A DNA stretch of 64,000 bases from Adenanthera pavonina (GCA_026686845.1 JAIVEN010000007.1:38933001-38997000); one strand, 5' to 3'. Numbered from the stretch's first letter, positions 37,184 through 49,804 are shown. A program made the numbers and translations. Notes: generated by a model from the letters alone, not told the origin.

Positions 37184-38163
37184 GTTAAAAAAGATAAATT
37201 ACTTCTAAAATTAACATAATAAATTGTATTTTGGACAAAAAATTTTTAAAAAACATCTCATATTTTGAATAGGATGGGTGTATTAATTTAACATAGAATA
37301 GCCAATTCGGAGTGAGATGTATTTATCTAATTAGGGTTAGGGTCTCTCTTGTGGAGATCACGACAATCAAGATTATGTGAATATATATTTTGTACGGTTT
37401 TAAATTTATTTGATATTATTTTTTTAATTACTAAAAAATTACACAAAACTGTAAGCTCTAGAAATTCAATTTGATCCAATTTTTATAGTATAATATTTTT
37501 TTAATAAATAAAAAATTTAAAATTATATAAAATATATATTAATTCCTAAAAAATTACTTTTTATTTATAATTTTTAATTTTAAAAAAATAATAATCTGCC
37601 GCGGTTCAGCGGTGGCACACGGTTCAGCCGTGGCAGGAGGAGGGGGTCTCGGAGGAGCGACCGCCTGTCCCATCCAACTGAATAGATCTATTGTATATTC
37701 ATCATTCCAATGCGGGGTCCACTGTACTGTCTTTTTACATTTTCCTCCAGAAGTGAAAACAAGAGGTATCAGTCAACTTCAGAAGACAAATCGCGCGCAA
37801 GTTGTCTATATGTGAATGAAATCTTATCTTACTCTTTACTAAATCCACTGATTGGTACTTGCGTTGCGTGACGCCGAGTGGTCCTCCAAACCAACATTGG
37901 ATTGATATGGGACACAAACTGCTCACCCCACCAAAACCACTGGCTTTTCCTGCCGCCAAAAACCGCTTACACCCCTGGTTTTTCCAATCCTCTGGCTATT
38001 AGCCCCTTCACCCACCCTGGCATCTTTATTTAGATTTCCTATTTATAACAACCATCATCGCTACATTTGCTTATCAAAACATAATTCCTTATATTGTCCT
38101 TCTTTCTCTCACAAATCGAAACTACTGCAATTGACTTCGGGTGTTTTCTTCAGTTATCACAAG
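37184..38163. other. Upstream region of DUF3774 gene 2
   Basis: AT-rich to about 37590, then a short GC-rich stretch (37597-37670) that codes for nothing recognisable. The last 230 bases hold the promoter: aaaccactggcttttcc at 37934-37950, ccctggtttttccaatcc near 37971 and TATA-like tatttataa at 38040-38048. The first two are shared with gene 3. Confidence 0.5.
38040..38048 (+). promoter_or_regulatory. TATA box of DUF3774 gene 2
   Basis: tatttataa lies about 120 bases before the ATG at 38164. It is preceded by two motifs also found upstream of gene 3. Confidence 0.5.
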
Positions 38164-38430
38164 ATGAGTACAGCAAGCAGAGCTTGGACTGTGGCAGCTA
38201 GTGTTGGGGTTGTGGAGGCCTTGAAGGATCAGGGCGTGTGCAGGTGGAATCACGCTCTAAGGTCAGCTCAACAACACATGAAAACCCATGTTAGATGTTT
38301 GTCGCAGTCGAAGAAGCTTTCTTCTTTCTCTTCTGCTATGGTTTCCGGCAGATTAAAAGATAAGAAGGCGAAGCAGTCGGAGGAGTCCCTCAGGACTGTC
38401 ATGTACTTAAGCTACTGGGGTCCCAATTAA
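38164..38430 (+). CDS. Wound-responsive family small protein (DUF3774), copy 2
   Basis: Single exon, 88 residues, from the first ATG in good context (aagATGagt). It carries the family core AWTVAASVGVVEALKDQG and the CRWNHALRSAQQHM segment. A basic serine-rich linker is followed by KQSEESLRTVMYLSYWGPN at the C-terminus. It is closest to copy 3 (49805-50071), with the same KLSSxSS linker and length. It is intact. By family it is a small, basic, soluble protein induced by wounding or stress; a molecular function cannot be read from the sequence. Confidence 0.94.
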   Translation: MSTASRAWTVAASVGVVEALKDQGVCRWNHALRSAQQHMKTHVRCLSQSKKLSSFSSAMVSGRLKDKKAKQSEESLRTVMYLSYWGPN

Positions 38431-39364
38431 AGAAGAAGCGCCACATTAAAGGTTTTGTAATAGGAAGTCTCTTGAAGCTTCGTCTCAATGATAATGCATG
38501 GAGCCTGAGATTTCTATTTGTGGAGCTTGTTTAATGCAAAAAACTTGCAAGACCACTATGAGAGATTGGTGTAAATAACAATATTGTTATTCGATGCAAG
38601 TATACACTAATTTAAATTTTTCATCAGAATTTTTTACTTTCACATGTTTGCTTTTCTCGATCGGTGATGATTAGATTAGCTATTAACTTTTCATCACCTG
38701 AAGCCCGTACGTGTGTGATTTGTGGACTGTGAATTGAACCTCTCATCAAGAAAAGAAATATAGAAGACGCTTGCCTTATGGACTTTTGTTTTTAATTTTT
38801 TGGCCAACCTTGCCTTTTGGATTTCAATTCACGGAAAACAATATATTCTGCCCAGAATTCGTTGAAAGTATTGTCTTGGACTAGCTTCAGATATTATGCT
38901 ACGATACCAACGGAGCAGTTTGAGCATGTTCAGAGTCTGAGAGGCATACTACGAGCTAAGTATATAGGGAAGATCAATTCATCGTGCTTCAAAGCTTGTC
39001 GCTATTGAATCCTCGGTGAGCGTATTAAAAAGTTGGTGAACCCCGGAACTAAAATTGAGGCATCTTCAAAATTCTGAAGATCAGGTTTTTTTTTTTAGAA
39101 ATTTTGACTCGAAGGTAATATTTTTGTGTTACGTTTATTAAAAAATTATTTTTTAAATAGTTATTCTGTGATCTAATTGGCAATTTTTAAACACAAATAA
39201 AGAAAGAAATTTTACATTCTTTTAATATGCTCATTACTTTCAACTGATCAAAGAGTATACGAATGTGTGAAGCAGTTAAATATAAAATTTTGTATATGTA
39301 TGATATTCGGTACACTAAAGGCCATCTACGTATGATATTCCATCTACCGAAGAAGATTTGTCAA
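38431..39364. other. Downstream flank of DUF3774 gene 2
   Basis: Contains the 3' untranslated region, then AT-rich sequence. A 60-codon frame near 38817-39008 lacks any family resemblance and was not accepted. No element was recognised until the fold-back terminus at about 39365. Confidence 0.4.
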
Positions 39365-40618
39365 GAAAAGAAAAGAAGTATAGGCGGTTTGTACCCTCCA
39401 ATAAAAATATTATTAAATTAAAACATGTAAAAGTTAAAATTTTAAAAAAGGACTCAGGTTGTTGTAGATAATAAAAAAAATTCTTTTACTAAAATACATT
39501 TTTTCCTTTTCTCCCAACCTCACCGGCATCGACATGGTCAAAGGTCCAATCACGGGAGATTTGGTCATTTGAGGTTCGGTTATCGGAGCTCCATTCACCA
39601 GTGACAATGTCGGAACAGTAAAATATTTTCACCCAAAAATTTAGTTATCTCCACTTAAGAAATTTGTTATTCATACCTGAAAATTTAGTTATCTCTACTT
39701 AAAAATTTAGTTATCTCCATTTAGAAAATTAGTTATTCCCACTTAGGAAATTTGTTATCCACACCTAGAATTTTAGTTATTTCCACTTGGAAATTTAGTT
39801 ATCCCCACTTGGAAAATTAGCTATCGCCAGTTGAAAATTTAGTTATCTCCATTTGGAAATTTAATTATCCCCACTTGGGAAATTAGTTATTGCCAGTTGA
39901 AAATTTAGTTATTTACACTTGGAAATTTAATCAACTGGCAATAATTAATTTCCCAAGTGGAAATAACTAAATTTCCAACTGACGATAATTAATTTTTCAA
40001 GTAAAAATAATTAAATTTCAAAGTGGAGATAACTAAATTTCCAAGTGTGGATAACAAATTTCCCAAGTGAGAATAACTAAATTTTCAACTGGCGATAACT
40101 AAATTTTCAAGTGTGGATAACAAATTTCTTAAGTGGAAATAACTAAATTTTCAATTTACAATAACTAATTTTTCAAGTGAGGATAACTAAATTTCCAAGT
40201 GGAGATAACTGAATTTCTAAGTGTGGATAACAAATTTCCTAAGTGGAAATAACTAAAATTTCAATTGGTAATAACTAATTTTTCAAGTGGAGATAACTAA
40301 ATTTTTAAGTGATAATAACTAAATTTTCAGGTGAAAATAATTTATTATTCCAACACTATCATATGTGATCGAACCTCCAATGACCACACCTCTGACAACA
40401 TTACTGGTGATTAGACCTCCGGTGATATTGCTAACAACGGTGATTGTGATGGTGGTGGTGAGGTTAGGAGGAAAGGGGGAAATGGAAAGGAATATTTTAG
40501 TAAAAAAAATTTTTTTATTATCTATAAGAACCTGAATTTTTTTTTTAAATTTTAATTTTTATACGCCTTGATAATATTTTAGTTGGAGAGCCCAAAATAT
40601 CTTTTTCCCAAATAACAA
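39365..40618. mobile_element. Fold-back element with complete long inverted arms (copy 2)
   Basis: The two halves are inverted copies. The outer left arm (about 39365-39640) reads ccctccaataaaa, then aagttaaaattttaaaaaa, then ctcaggtt and cccaacctcaccgg. The outer right arm (about 40340-40618) repeats these words in reverse complement and ends agcccaaaatatctttttccc. Between them a 22-bp unit is tandemly repeated in one orientation (about 39640-39925), then in the other (about 39926-40340). The whole is about 1.25 kb and could form one long hairpin. There is no coding sequence. Copy 1 (25131-26120) has the same right terminus (tatctttttccc). The target duplication is not resolved. It resembles plant fold-back or MULE-type non-autonomous elements. 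Confidence 0.8.
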
Positions 40619-41533
40619 CTGAGAAGCGTTTGGTTTGTACTTTTGAAGTAGAGACGCGGTCTCCTGAAAGTCCAATCTGGCAACTCTGGGCCAAGAAACT
40701 GTGTTGTTGACATAAAATGACATTGACAAGTGGTCCCACTCTCCCACTAAGAAGGAGATGGACGTTTAATGCTTACCCACAGAAAATACCGCTGCCCCCA
40801 GAACCACCAGAATTCACTTTCACCCACTGCGGAAGCCGGAAGGCCTTGAAGTATTAGGCTTCGTTTCGTTTGCCGTATTGAAAGGGTTTTTAATAGAAAT
40901 AAAATGGGCAAGGAAATAAGAATAGAAATGAGAAAAAGTATGCCTTGTATGAAATTTTTTTTTAATAAAATGCTGATATAAATTTTGTTTTGATATGTAT
41001 CTTTTGAATATGGAACGAAAGTCAGGAACTATCAAAATATTAAAATGTCCCTAATAAAAAAATAGTTTTTTAATTTCTTTTCTAGGAAAAAAATATATTC
41101 ATAACTAGTATGTTCATTCTAAACACTCGCGTATTAATAAATATTTATTTTATTATATCTAAAAAATATTTTATTTTATTAACACTTATTTCTATTGTCC
41201 TGGAAAAAAAAAAGGATTGAATCAATCTAAGCTAATTAAAATTGGATAAAGTTAAAATATAAGTTTAAGTCAGCTTTTTATACCTTAAGATTTCTTAAAT
41301 TAAATTGATTTTAATTTTAATTTTTAATGATTAAGTTCGATTATATTAGCAGCATGTCAACTAACGTATTAAAAAAAGGGTGTTGGCGATTAAAATATAA
41401 ATTAGGGGCATTTTTAACATTTGATCTTTGATTCCAACATCTACAGTGTCTCTCCAGCTTTGTATCTTTGGAAGCTACAGTAGCTCAGATTCCATGGTTG
41501 ACTCCAAGGCTGATCTCTAGGCGGAACGATGAT
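40619..41533. other. AT-rich intergenic stretch between fold-back copy 2 and PIF-3
   Basis: No coding sequence or element end was recognised. Positions 40620-40860 are less AT-rich but only give short frames. Confidence 0.4.
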
Positions 41534-42722
41534 CCCGTTTGGTTGCTAGAAATGAGACTAATGGAATGGCAATCCGGATTACTTTCCATAGGTGGGCTTG
41601 TTTGGTAAACCCATATTGTGTCAACCCATATTCCCACGGTAATGGTATCACCCACATATAATGGAATCTGGACAACCACAAGTTAGCTAAGGGACGGTGA
41701 TTGACACATATCAAACACAATTTTTGTGACAAAATTGCCCTTAATCATTTTGTAGATTCACAAATATATCATGAACAATCATAAAAGGGCTAGCGATGTC
41801 ATTTTTTGCCCTAGCCTCTTATTTCTCGTCTGTGTTTCCTGGTGAGTGAAGCTAAGCGAAGCTGAACGAAGGATGAGCTGTTGTGGCTACCTCAGAATCC
41901 TACCGTCGCTGGTGAGAAACGTCCCATTAACACCTTTGGCTCCAATTTCTCCTCATTTTAGGCTAATTCTACTATGAATCTGTGAGTGTGCTAGTGCAAG
42001 TGATGTCTTTCTCCTCTGATCCTTGCATTGGGTTTAAATCTATGGTTTAAATTTATTTAAACAACATGCTTAACAGATTTTACCATTGCAGAAGTTGAAA
42101 CTATGTTTGACTATTTTTTTTCAACTTCTATTCTTCTTCTCTGATGCTTCCATTTGGTTTAACCATGTTTGACCATGTTTTTTTTTTTTGGGTTCTTTAC
42201 ATTTTTTAACACCATAAGAAGGGAAAAGGATCTTATTCAATGCTAAATTGCTAAAAATCCTATATGCATTATACGTTTTTGTTCATCATGTTATGTTTTA
42301 TTTATTTATTTTTTTGTCTTTTCAGAGCATGGTTTATATTAAGGGCTTTGATTTTTGTCTTTTTTATTCTCTTTTAAAAACTAAATCATAGATACCGGCT
42401 AACATTGTTGAAGTTGTAGTATCCCCTATTAGTATTCGACAACCAACTTTATTTTATTTTATTTTTTAAATTTTTTATGGTAGTTTCCTGACTCTCTCTC
42501 TTTTTTTTTTTTTGCTTGGTGATTCTTTGTGCAATGAGCATATCTTGATGTCTTCTTAGTTAGGAAAAAAATAATGTTTGTGGTGTACTTTGGAGCCATT
42601 AGATACCGTTTGCAAAATTAAGCATGCTGTAGGTGCTTTGTGTTGTTTATATTGTTGATATAGCTCAAAGGGATTGATTGGATATGATCAAGGTTACTTA
42701 TTAATGTTGTATAAATATAGTT

Positions 42723-44413
42723 ATGGATGAACAAAGAAGACAATGCATGCAAAATCTCTTCATTGGATGTTTATTGATTTTTCAAGCAACTCAAAAAATG
42801 TTCCTTAACATGTTATTGGGAGTAGCTATAATTAGCACTAGGCGCATAAGTGATCGCTCCTATAGTCTAGATTTCAATGTTAAAAGAAGACACTTACGTG
42901 ACTTGATCTATATTAGTGACATAACTTGTTTTAATCAAATTAGGATGTATAGATCAACATTTGATCATCTCTGTGACATGTTGATAGAATCGGTGGCCTT
43001 AAACCAACCAAACATATGTTAGTTGATGAGTAAGTAGCAATTTGTTTGCACATACTTGCTCATCATGTTAAGAATAGAACAATCCAATTTGAGTTTGGAA
43101 GGTCTGGGGAAATCATTAGCTATTATTTCAATAGAGTTCTCAAAGCAATGATGCGGCTGCATGAAAAGCTATTAAAAAAACCTGAAATAGTCACTGAAAA
43201 TAGCATTGATGACCATTGGAAGTGGTTCAAGGTATACTTCTAAGTTCTTTTTTCTTTTTAAACTTTTGTTCTAATATAAAGTTTTTGTATTTTGTAATAC
43301 TTATTCTTTTAATGCAGGGATGCTTAGGTGCACTACATGAAACACATATAAGGGTGCAAGTACCAGCCCAGGTTAAGGCTAGGTACCGAAATAGAAAGGG
43401 TGATGTAACCACTAACGTACTTGGGTTCTGCAACCTCGATGGTGAGTTTATATAAGTGTTGGCTAGTTGGGAAGGATCAACAGCTGATGGACGGGTGTTA
43501 AGAGATGCAATAAGTAGACGTAATGGTCTCAAAGTGCCTTATGGTAATTGAACTTGCCTTTTACTTTGCTAGATGTTCCATTGTACAAGGAAATTTAATA
43601 CTTGGGTGCATTATACTAGATCTAAATGGCTTCTAATATTTAGTCTATCATTCATTATTGTATGTTGGTGTGCTTAAATACCACAAAATTTAACATAGTT
43701 TGCTTATATATATATATATCTATATATTTTATATATAAGTATAAATACATATTAGTTGGCTTTAGCATTATCATGCTCTATATAAGCAACTTATTGATTA
43801 TATAGGTATAAATTTTATATATTTTATATCTATATATATTACATATAGGTATAAATATAGATGACTCTTGTTAAGTGATTAGTTCGAACAGGCAGATGGC
43901 TATCCATTGTCTCTATTTCATATAGATGACTCTATGGCTTTTTTGAAGTTTCAAAAATATTCAAAGTCTTACATCTTACATGGATAATAGTTATTTCATA
44001 TAATCAATTTTTTGGTTGGTGCAAGAAATTATTACTTAGTTGATGCGGGGTACACTAATTATGAAGGCTTTTTAGCCCCATACAGAGGCTAATGGTATCA
44101 CCTCAGTGAGTGGCGGGAAGGTCGACATCTGTAAACCCAACGAGAGTGTTTTAACATGAGGCATTCAGCAGCATGAAATGTTATTGAAAGAACCTTTGGG
44201 GTGTTGAAGTTAAGATGGGTAATTTTCAGAAGTCCAGCCTTTTATCCCCCACAAACCATAAATCGATACATCATTGCCTGTTGTTTGTTGCACAACCTAA
44301 TTAGGAGCGAGAACATGGCTAACCCTTTTGAGGCTGAGTATGATGCAATTGAGCAACCAAACCTGTCCCCGGAATTCAATCCTATATTAACCATGGAGAC
44401 ATCAGATGCTTAG
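42723..44413 (+). pseudogene. PIF-3 DDE transposase, broken and lacking its first catalytic Asp
   Basis: Pieces read in order: an N-terminal segment (42723-43019, with MYRSTFDHLCDML), a one-base shift near 43020, HILAHHVKNR to HWKWFK (about 43046-43231), an intron 43232-43317, a central segment (43318-43541, with RNRKGDVTTNVLG), an intron of about 480 bases, and a C-terminal segment (about 44030-44413, with YYLVDAGYTN and VIERTFGVL). In-frame stops include TAA at 43031-43033 and further stops between 44090 and 44180. The motif that should read ALDGTHI is ALHETHI (43333-43347), so the first catalytic Asp is His. The second Asp and the Glu remain. Confidence 0.85.
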
Positions 44414-44738
44414 AGCACATTTAGAGATAACATGGCAACTAACATGTTTAATGCATTTAGGGCTCATAGGCAAAATAACTGAGTCTTTCATGACTTTTAT
44501 TGCATTTGTATTTGTACCTAGTTGGATTATGTTTACCTAGGACACTTATGAGCCATGGATAATTTTAATTTTGTGAACTGCCTCTTTTAGACGTGAACTT
44601 TCTCTTTTAGAAGTGAACTTTTTTCATATTCGTGAATGGTGTCTTATTATGAAATAACTTTATCAAATTGTGAAATGTCTCTATTTCCATTAACTTGTTT
44701 GCTTTTTTTTTTCCTGGTGTGGTTTTCTAGTGAATAGA

Positions 44739-45729
44739 ATGGACTATCAAGAGAGTAGTGCTAACAATAGCAAGCATGTCTGGACACCTAATGAAACCAA
44801 GTTGCTAGTTGAGTGTTTAGTCCAGCTGAAGATAGAGGGTAAATATATGTGTGAAAATGGATTTGCAACTGGATATGCACAGAAGTTGGAGGACATGATG
44901 GAGGCTAAGTCTCCTGGATGTGGCCTCTTGGCTACCCCTCACATAATATCAAGGATCAAGACAATGAAATCTTCTTGGCAAACAGTTTATGACATGTTGT
45001 ACGGATCAAATACTTCTTCGGGTGGGACTTTAATAGGATGGTAGTGACTGCTGAGCCACCAGTGTGGGATGAATATACTAAGGTATTACTAGATGATTGC
45101 ATACTATTTCATATTCTAGCATGAGGATTTATTTGCAATGAATTATATATTCTTACTTAGATAATATGTGTCTTATTTGCATGATAGATTCATAAGAATG
45201 CTGAAAAATTTTGCAACAAATGCTTACCACACTTTGAGGATCTAAGTTTTATATGGAGGAAGGATCGTGCAACTGGGCAAGCTGCAGGTTCAGCTGTGGA
45301 TGATGTTGAGGATCAAGAAGAAGAAGCAACCCTTGAAGGTGACAATGACCTTGACAATGAGGTTGAAATTGACCCCTCTGTTGCAACATGTGAATAGCTA
45401 CCTGTTCGAGCTAATGAAGGACAAGGATCACGTAAAAGGAAGCGTTCCATTGGGCATGAGGTTACAGAGGTCATAGTTGAGGGCATCAAGGAAGCTGTGC
45501 ATGAATTGGATCGTTCTATGTTAGAGGTAGCAAAAGAGATGAGCTGACAATCATTATTGGTTGACCAAGTAGAGCAATTGTATGAGGAGCTTATGAATGT
45601 TGATGGGCTAACAGATGATGAGATCAATAGAGCACATGTTCGGATTGCTGAATCAGACAAGTTGATGCTTAGCTTTCCTCACATCCCACTAGCCAAAAAG
45701 GCTTCTTGGGTGCGGAACCTTATCTACTA
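44739..45729 (+). pseudogene. PIF-3 Myb/SANT-like partner gene, broken
   Basis: From ATG at 44739 the sequence encodes HVWTPNETKLLVECLVQL and HIISRIKTMKSSWQTVYDML, a Myb/SANT-like DNA-binding domain of transposon type. A one-base shift near 45025 restores FNRMVVTAEPPVWDEYTK. An intron (GTATTA..TAG, about 45081-45188) then leads to IHKNAEKFCNK and KDRATGQAAG. The acidic/basic C-terminal part is interrupted by TAG at 45395-45397 and TGA at 45545-45547, but continues in frame to KKASWVRNLIY at 45729. Domain order and both intron and exon segments match family partners. The gene cannot make a full protein. Confidence 0.82.
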
Positions 45730-48500
45730 GAGAGTAGGACATGTTGGCTTTGGAGGGTAATATTTAGGATTAGCTAATAGTGCCAGTTCCTTTTTTGTTA
45801 TGTGGCACATGATACCCTTCTTTTTTTTGGATACTTTAAGTACTAACTGCATAGTGTGGACAATGCATAGTATATGCATTTTAGGTGTTGGTTTAAAATG
45901 CATATACATATACTATGTATATGCATTTTAAGGTCCTAAATGTGTTTTTGTACAGGAGGCTCTATCTAGGTTTGTTTAATTCCTCCAGACCTTGATATTT
46001 TGTAAAGATGTTATTAGGTTCGATGGAAGTTATATAGTAATTAGAAAATCTGTTATAATAAGCTTTCTTATTAATACTTATTTACAGGCTTACCAATTCA
46101 GTATATTATATAAATATATGTATATGCAAGTTTATCAAGAAGCTTCGTTCTTTCATGTATAGCTTTGTTATATGAAGCTTTCTTATAAGTACTTATCTAA
46201 TGGTTAACCAATTCATATGAATATATATATGAGTATATATATATATATATTATGAATACGGATATAATTTCTATATATGTATATGTAATTATAATTTGTA
46301 TGTATATATACAAGTATATATTAACCAATTCCATATATTACTAGGTAGTCTGTACACCTAATGTTATTAGCTACCAATAAGACCAAACATATATGTATAT
46401 ACGAATGTAACTAAAGTTGCATTAGAAGGATCAATAGCTATTAACACTTATTCACAACTTTGCTTCTTAAAGTTAGATCTATCATAATTTAAATTGCTAT
46501 TTAATGTGTGAATGAAGTCTGTATAACCTGTATAAATTTGTATATCTACCAATATGAATAATTTGTAGACAAACTGAAACTACTTGATAACAAAAAAGGG
46601 CAATTTGTTTACATTGTCAAATCATCTTCTATGGTTACAGCAGTAAAGTAAGATATTCCATATCTTACACCAAAACAAAAGTATAAATCCTAAAATAGGA
46701 TATTAGATATCCTAGCATCCATAATCAGTACAAACAACTCGAATATCTAAATCTTGAAATGAGTTCATTACATTTATTACTTGAATAACACAAGATACAA
46801 ACAAGATACTAGCTATTAATCCACCAGCCTTCCAAACATGCTTTTCGAACTTGTGACAGTGGGGATATGGTTTGGTCTTCAAGAATGCTATTCTCCAATT
46901 AACCTGAAAAAAAAAGTAAACAATGTATTTACATAAATTGCTTGTTATACATAACATCAAGCAACCAAAGCAACTTACAACCTATTATAAAAAGAAAAAA
47001 AATACCTCCCATACTTCTTCACTTGCTTCTAATACATGCATGTCATTTTTCTATCTGAAGGCCGGGTTTATCAATGCATTTTGAATCATTTTGAAGATCA
47101 TCCATATCCTTTTTAGTTCATAAAATCACCAATATTCCTTTGAGATTGCATCAAGTTCTTAATATATGCATATGTATGTGTTCTAGCTCCAAACTCTTTA
47201 ATCATTCCTATATTGAATGCCTCCCCCAAAGCATCTACCAATGCAATGTCTTCATCCAATGTCTACATGAGGGCTATGTATTGAAGTATTTTTGTCATCA
47301 TAAAAATCAATTTAAAAAACAATTTGACATCCCCTTGTTTACAAACCATTCCAATATATATCAAATATAGCATATTTAGTTAGATATAAGAACTTCAATT
47401 AGGTAGTTATATCCACTAGCATTATAGATACACAATCCCCATGTCTACAAACTTGTCTATGGCCAAGTGCATTATAGATAATTAATAATTCTAGATGATT
47501 CAGTTCAAACCAATAGCATTATTCATATTTAAAGGCAACGATAATACATGTCTAACTTGTACAAAGCACGTCACTTGTCTATGGCCTCTTGTTTTCTCTT
47601 ATCTAATGGTATGAACTACCCTTGCTTGTAAAGACAAGAAAATTCAAATAAAGGTTACATTAAGACAAGGAGATAGTGCTTTCGTGAAAAAAAATTGTTC
47701 AAGGAAAAAGATAAAAGGGGCCAACAAGATAAAGGAAGTATTTCTATAGATTGAATCTAAAATTAAGCAAAAGAAAATATGCTCATTGTATACGGATTCT
47801 ATTAAGCTTATAATAATCAACTAATAAAAATTGTAGAAGTCAAATAAGTAGAGGTTATTTGGGCAAGTGAAGAAATTAGCTGAAAAAATGGTAGACATAT
47901 ATAAGACTCATGCTCTGTTCATTGAAGACCCAAGGATAAAAATTGTTAACAGCAAAATCAATGGGGAGAGAGAGACAGAGAGGGTAAGAGAGAGAGCGAT
48001 GTATTATAACCTGCTTATTATCACAATAATGGGAAAGACAGATCGATTGAATCAAGAATAGAGAATTGTGCGGACACTTACCCACCATCGCCCAACAGTA
48101 ACTCCGCGTTCCTCCCATGCTACACTCACTGTTCTACCATGAAGAATTCCAGTTGCTACTGCTGCATCAACGTTTTCTTACCACAGCCACCGGAACTCAA
48201 TGATGAATAGACAAGAGCGCTACAACAAATTGATGGTGGGATGAGAGTTTAGAACTGATAGGGCTTGTCGATTAATTGGAAAAAATGTTTCCATATTTTA
48301 TTAACAATTATCAATTATCAATTTTTTTAAAAAAATTAATTTTTCTAACAAGGGCAATTTTGTCTTTGTATTATATAATTCTTTCTATTCCCACATTCTA
48401 TAAATCCAACCATTTTTCATCCTCTTTCTCATAACGTACCAAACATACTCACAACTTATATGATTCCATTGCATTCCATTCCATTCCTTTCCTTTCCTTC
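45730..48500. other. Non-coding right part of PIF-3
   Basis: About 2.8 kb of AT-rich sequence with many TA-rich microsatellite-like runs (45890-46310) and no recognised gene. It lies inside the inverted ends of PIF-3 and may include older nested insertions that cannot be delimited. Confidence 0.4.
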
Positions 48501-48577
48501 AGTACCAATTCTAGCAACCAAACGGGGCCTATGACTTCAAGGTAGGTCGCATCTGAGAGGCGGACTCAGCAGCCAAC

Positions 48578-49208
48578 TTAGAAAGGCCATTTGGCTTTTC
48601 AGGCTGTAATAAATGGATTTCAGTAGAATTGATTTTGTAATACAATTATAATAAAAATTAATTTTAAACTAACGATTTATATTTTAATGATTTATTTAAA
48701 AGTTGGTTTTGACAAGAGTAATTATATTTGGATGATTTTAATAAAAACACTTTTAGTATAATAATTTTTTTAACTTTTAATAAATAAATTTTATTTTTTT
48801 AATATTTATTTAATAAATATATATATGTTTGTCTTAAAAAAATGAAAGTTTAAAATTATTTTTTAGTATTTTATTTTCTTTATTTTTATTATTTTAAATC
48901 ATAATTTTTTTAAATTGAACTTAAACTTTATTTTGTGATTAATTTAATTTTATTAAACTAAAATTCAATCTTCATTTATTTAATGGGGAACATAGTCTAT
49001 TCAATGTAATATTTTCTTGTAAGTCATAATTCATGAAAATTAAAATTTTGAAAAAAAATTTTAGTTATTAGATATAAAGAATTTTATGAAACCCTTTCTC
49101 CCTTTTTTTTTTAATTGATTCACTTTTATCTAACTTTATTTTAATTGATTCAATTTACCTCTTCCACTTTGCCTTTTTCAATTCACTCATTAATCCAAAC
49201 AAGTCTTA
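48578..49208 (-). mobile_element. Tourist-like MITE, copy C (inverted), with TTA duplication
   Basis: The element spans 48581-49205 (625 bp). The left end reads GAAAGGCCATTTGGC and the right end reads aatccaaacaagtc. TTA occurs on both sides (48578-48580 and 49206-49208). Its interior is the reverse complement of copies A and B, as shown by ctaaaattcaatcttcattt and cttgtaagtcataattcatg. It starts only 54 bp from the right end of PIF-3. Confidence 0.75.
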
Positions 49209-49727
49209 AAAAGCAACTCCTCTGTTTTTCCTCTTCGACTTCTATAAAAGCCAAATACTTTATGGTAGATGAATAAAAGAGGCATTTACGTGGGTCACCT
49301 GTGAACACGTCAATTTGCTCCAACTCAGTTTTTGCCAACAGAGAAGCACCCATAAGCTATTTTGGACTAAATGAAGTTTAAGGGCAAAATCATGACTCCA
49401 ACATGATGATGATTGGATATCTAAACATGTGAAGAAAAGTGGAAAACTTGATTTTGAGTTATAAGTTGTTTTAGACGTGAAACCAGGCACAACCTTGTGC
49501 GCCTCTCGAAATTGAAATAAGCGAACCTCGTCGAACTTACTCATTGCTAGCCAATTGTGTGACACATACATGTGGCCCTACTTTTGAGTTTTGATCATGC
49601 ATGCATTTAACTTGAACCAACCATTGGCTTTTTCCAACCCCCAAAACCACTAGCAACATTGTATGGCACATGCTTTGCCGCTTTTGGCCCCTGGTTTTCC
49701 AATTCTTTGACATCTCAAAGCATCCCT

Positions 49728-49735
49728 CTATATAA
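49728..49735 (+). promoter_or_regulatory. TATA box of DUF3774 gene 3
   Basis: ctatataa lies about 70 bases upstream of the ATG at 49805. Upstream are the shared motifs accattggctttttcc (49619-49634) and cccctggttttccaatt (near 49689). Confidence 0.6.
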
Positions 49736-49804
49736 CAAACCTACTCCCTCATTCTCTTCCATCAGACAGATTTCAAGCATCTACCATCTTTCCTGGCATC
49801 TAAA

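Larger units (their letters stand above)
41534..48526 (+). mobile_element. Large PIF/Harbinger element PIF-3, about 7 kb, inactive
   Basis: The left end reads CCCGTTTGGTTGCTAGAA at 41534. The right end at 48526 is its exact reverse complement (ttctagcaaccaaacggg), an 18-bp perfect inverted repeat. Subterminal regions on both sides contain repeated ggaatgg/ccattcc words. Both superfamily genes lie inside on the plus strand, transposase first (42723-44413) and Myb/SANT-like second (44739-45729). This is the opposite gene order to PIF-1 and PIF-2. I could not identify a clean 3-bp duplication (GAT on the left, GCC on the right), so either the ends have mutated or the true boundary is a few bases out. 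Both genes are broken. Confidence 0.85.

Noticed and set aside
37612..37815. Short glycine-rich frame upstream of DUF3774 gene 2
   Set aside because: It is limited to a small GC-rich patch, has no homology I recognise and continues into AT-rich sequence.
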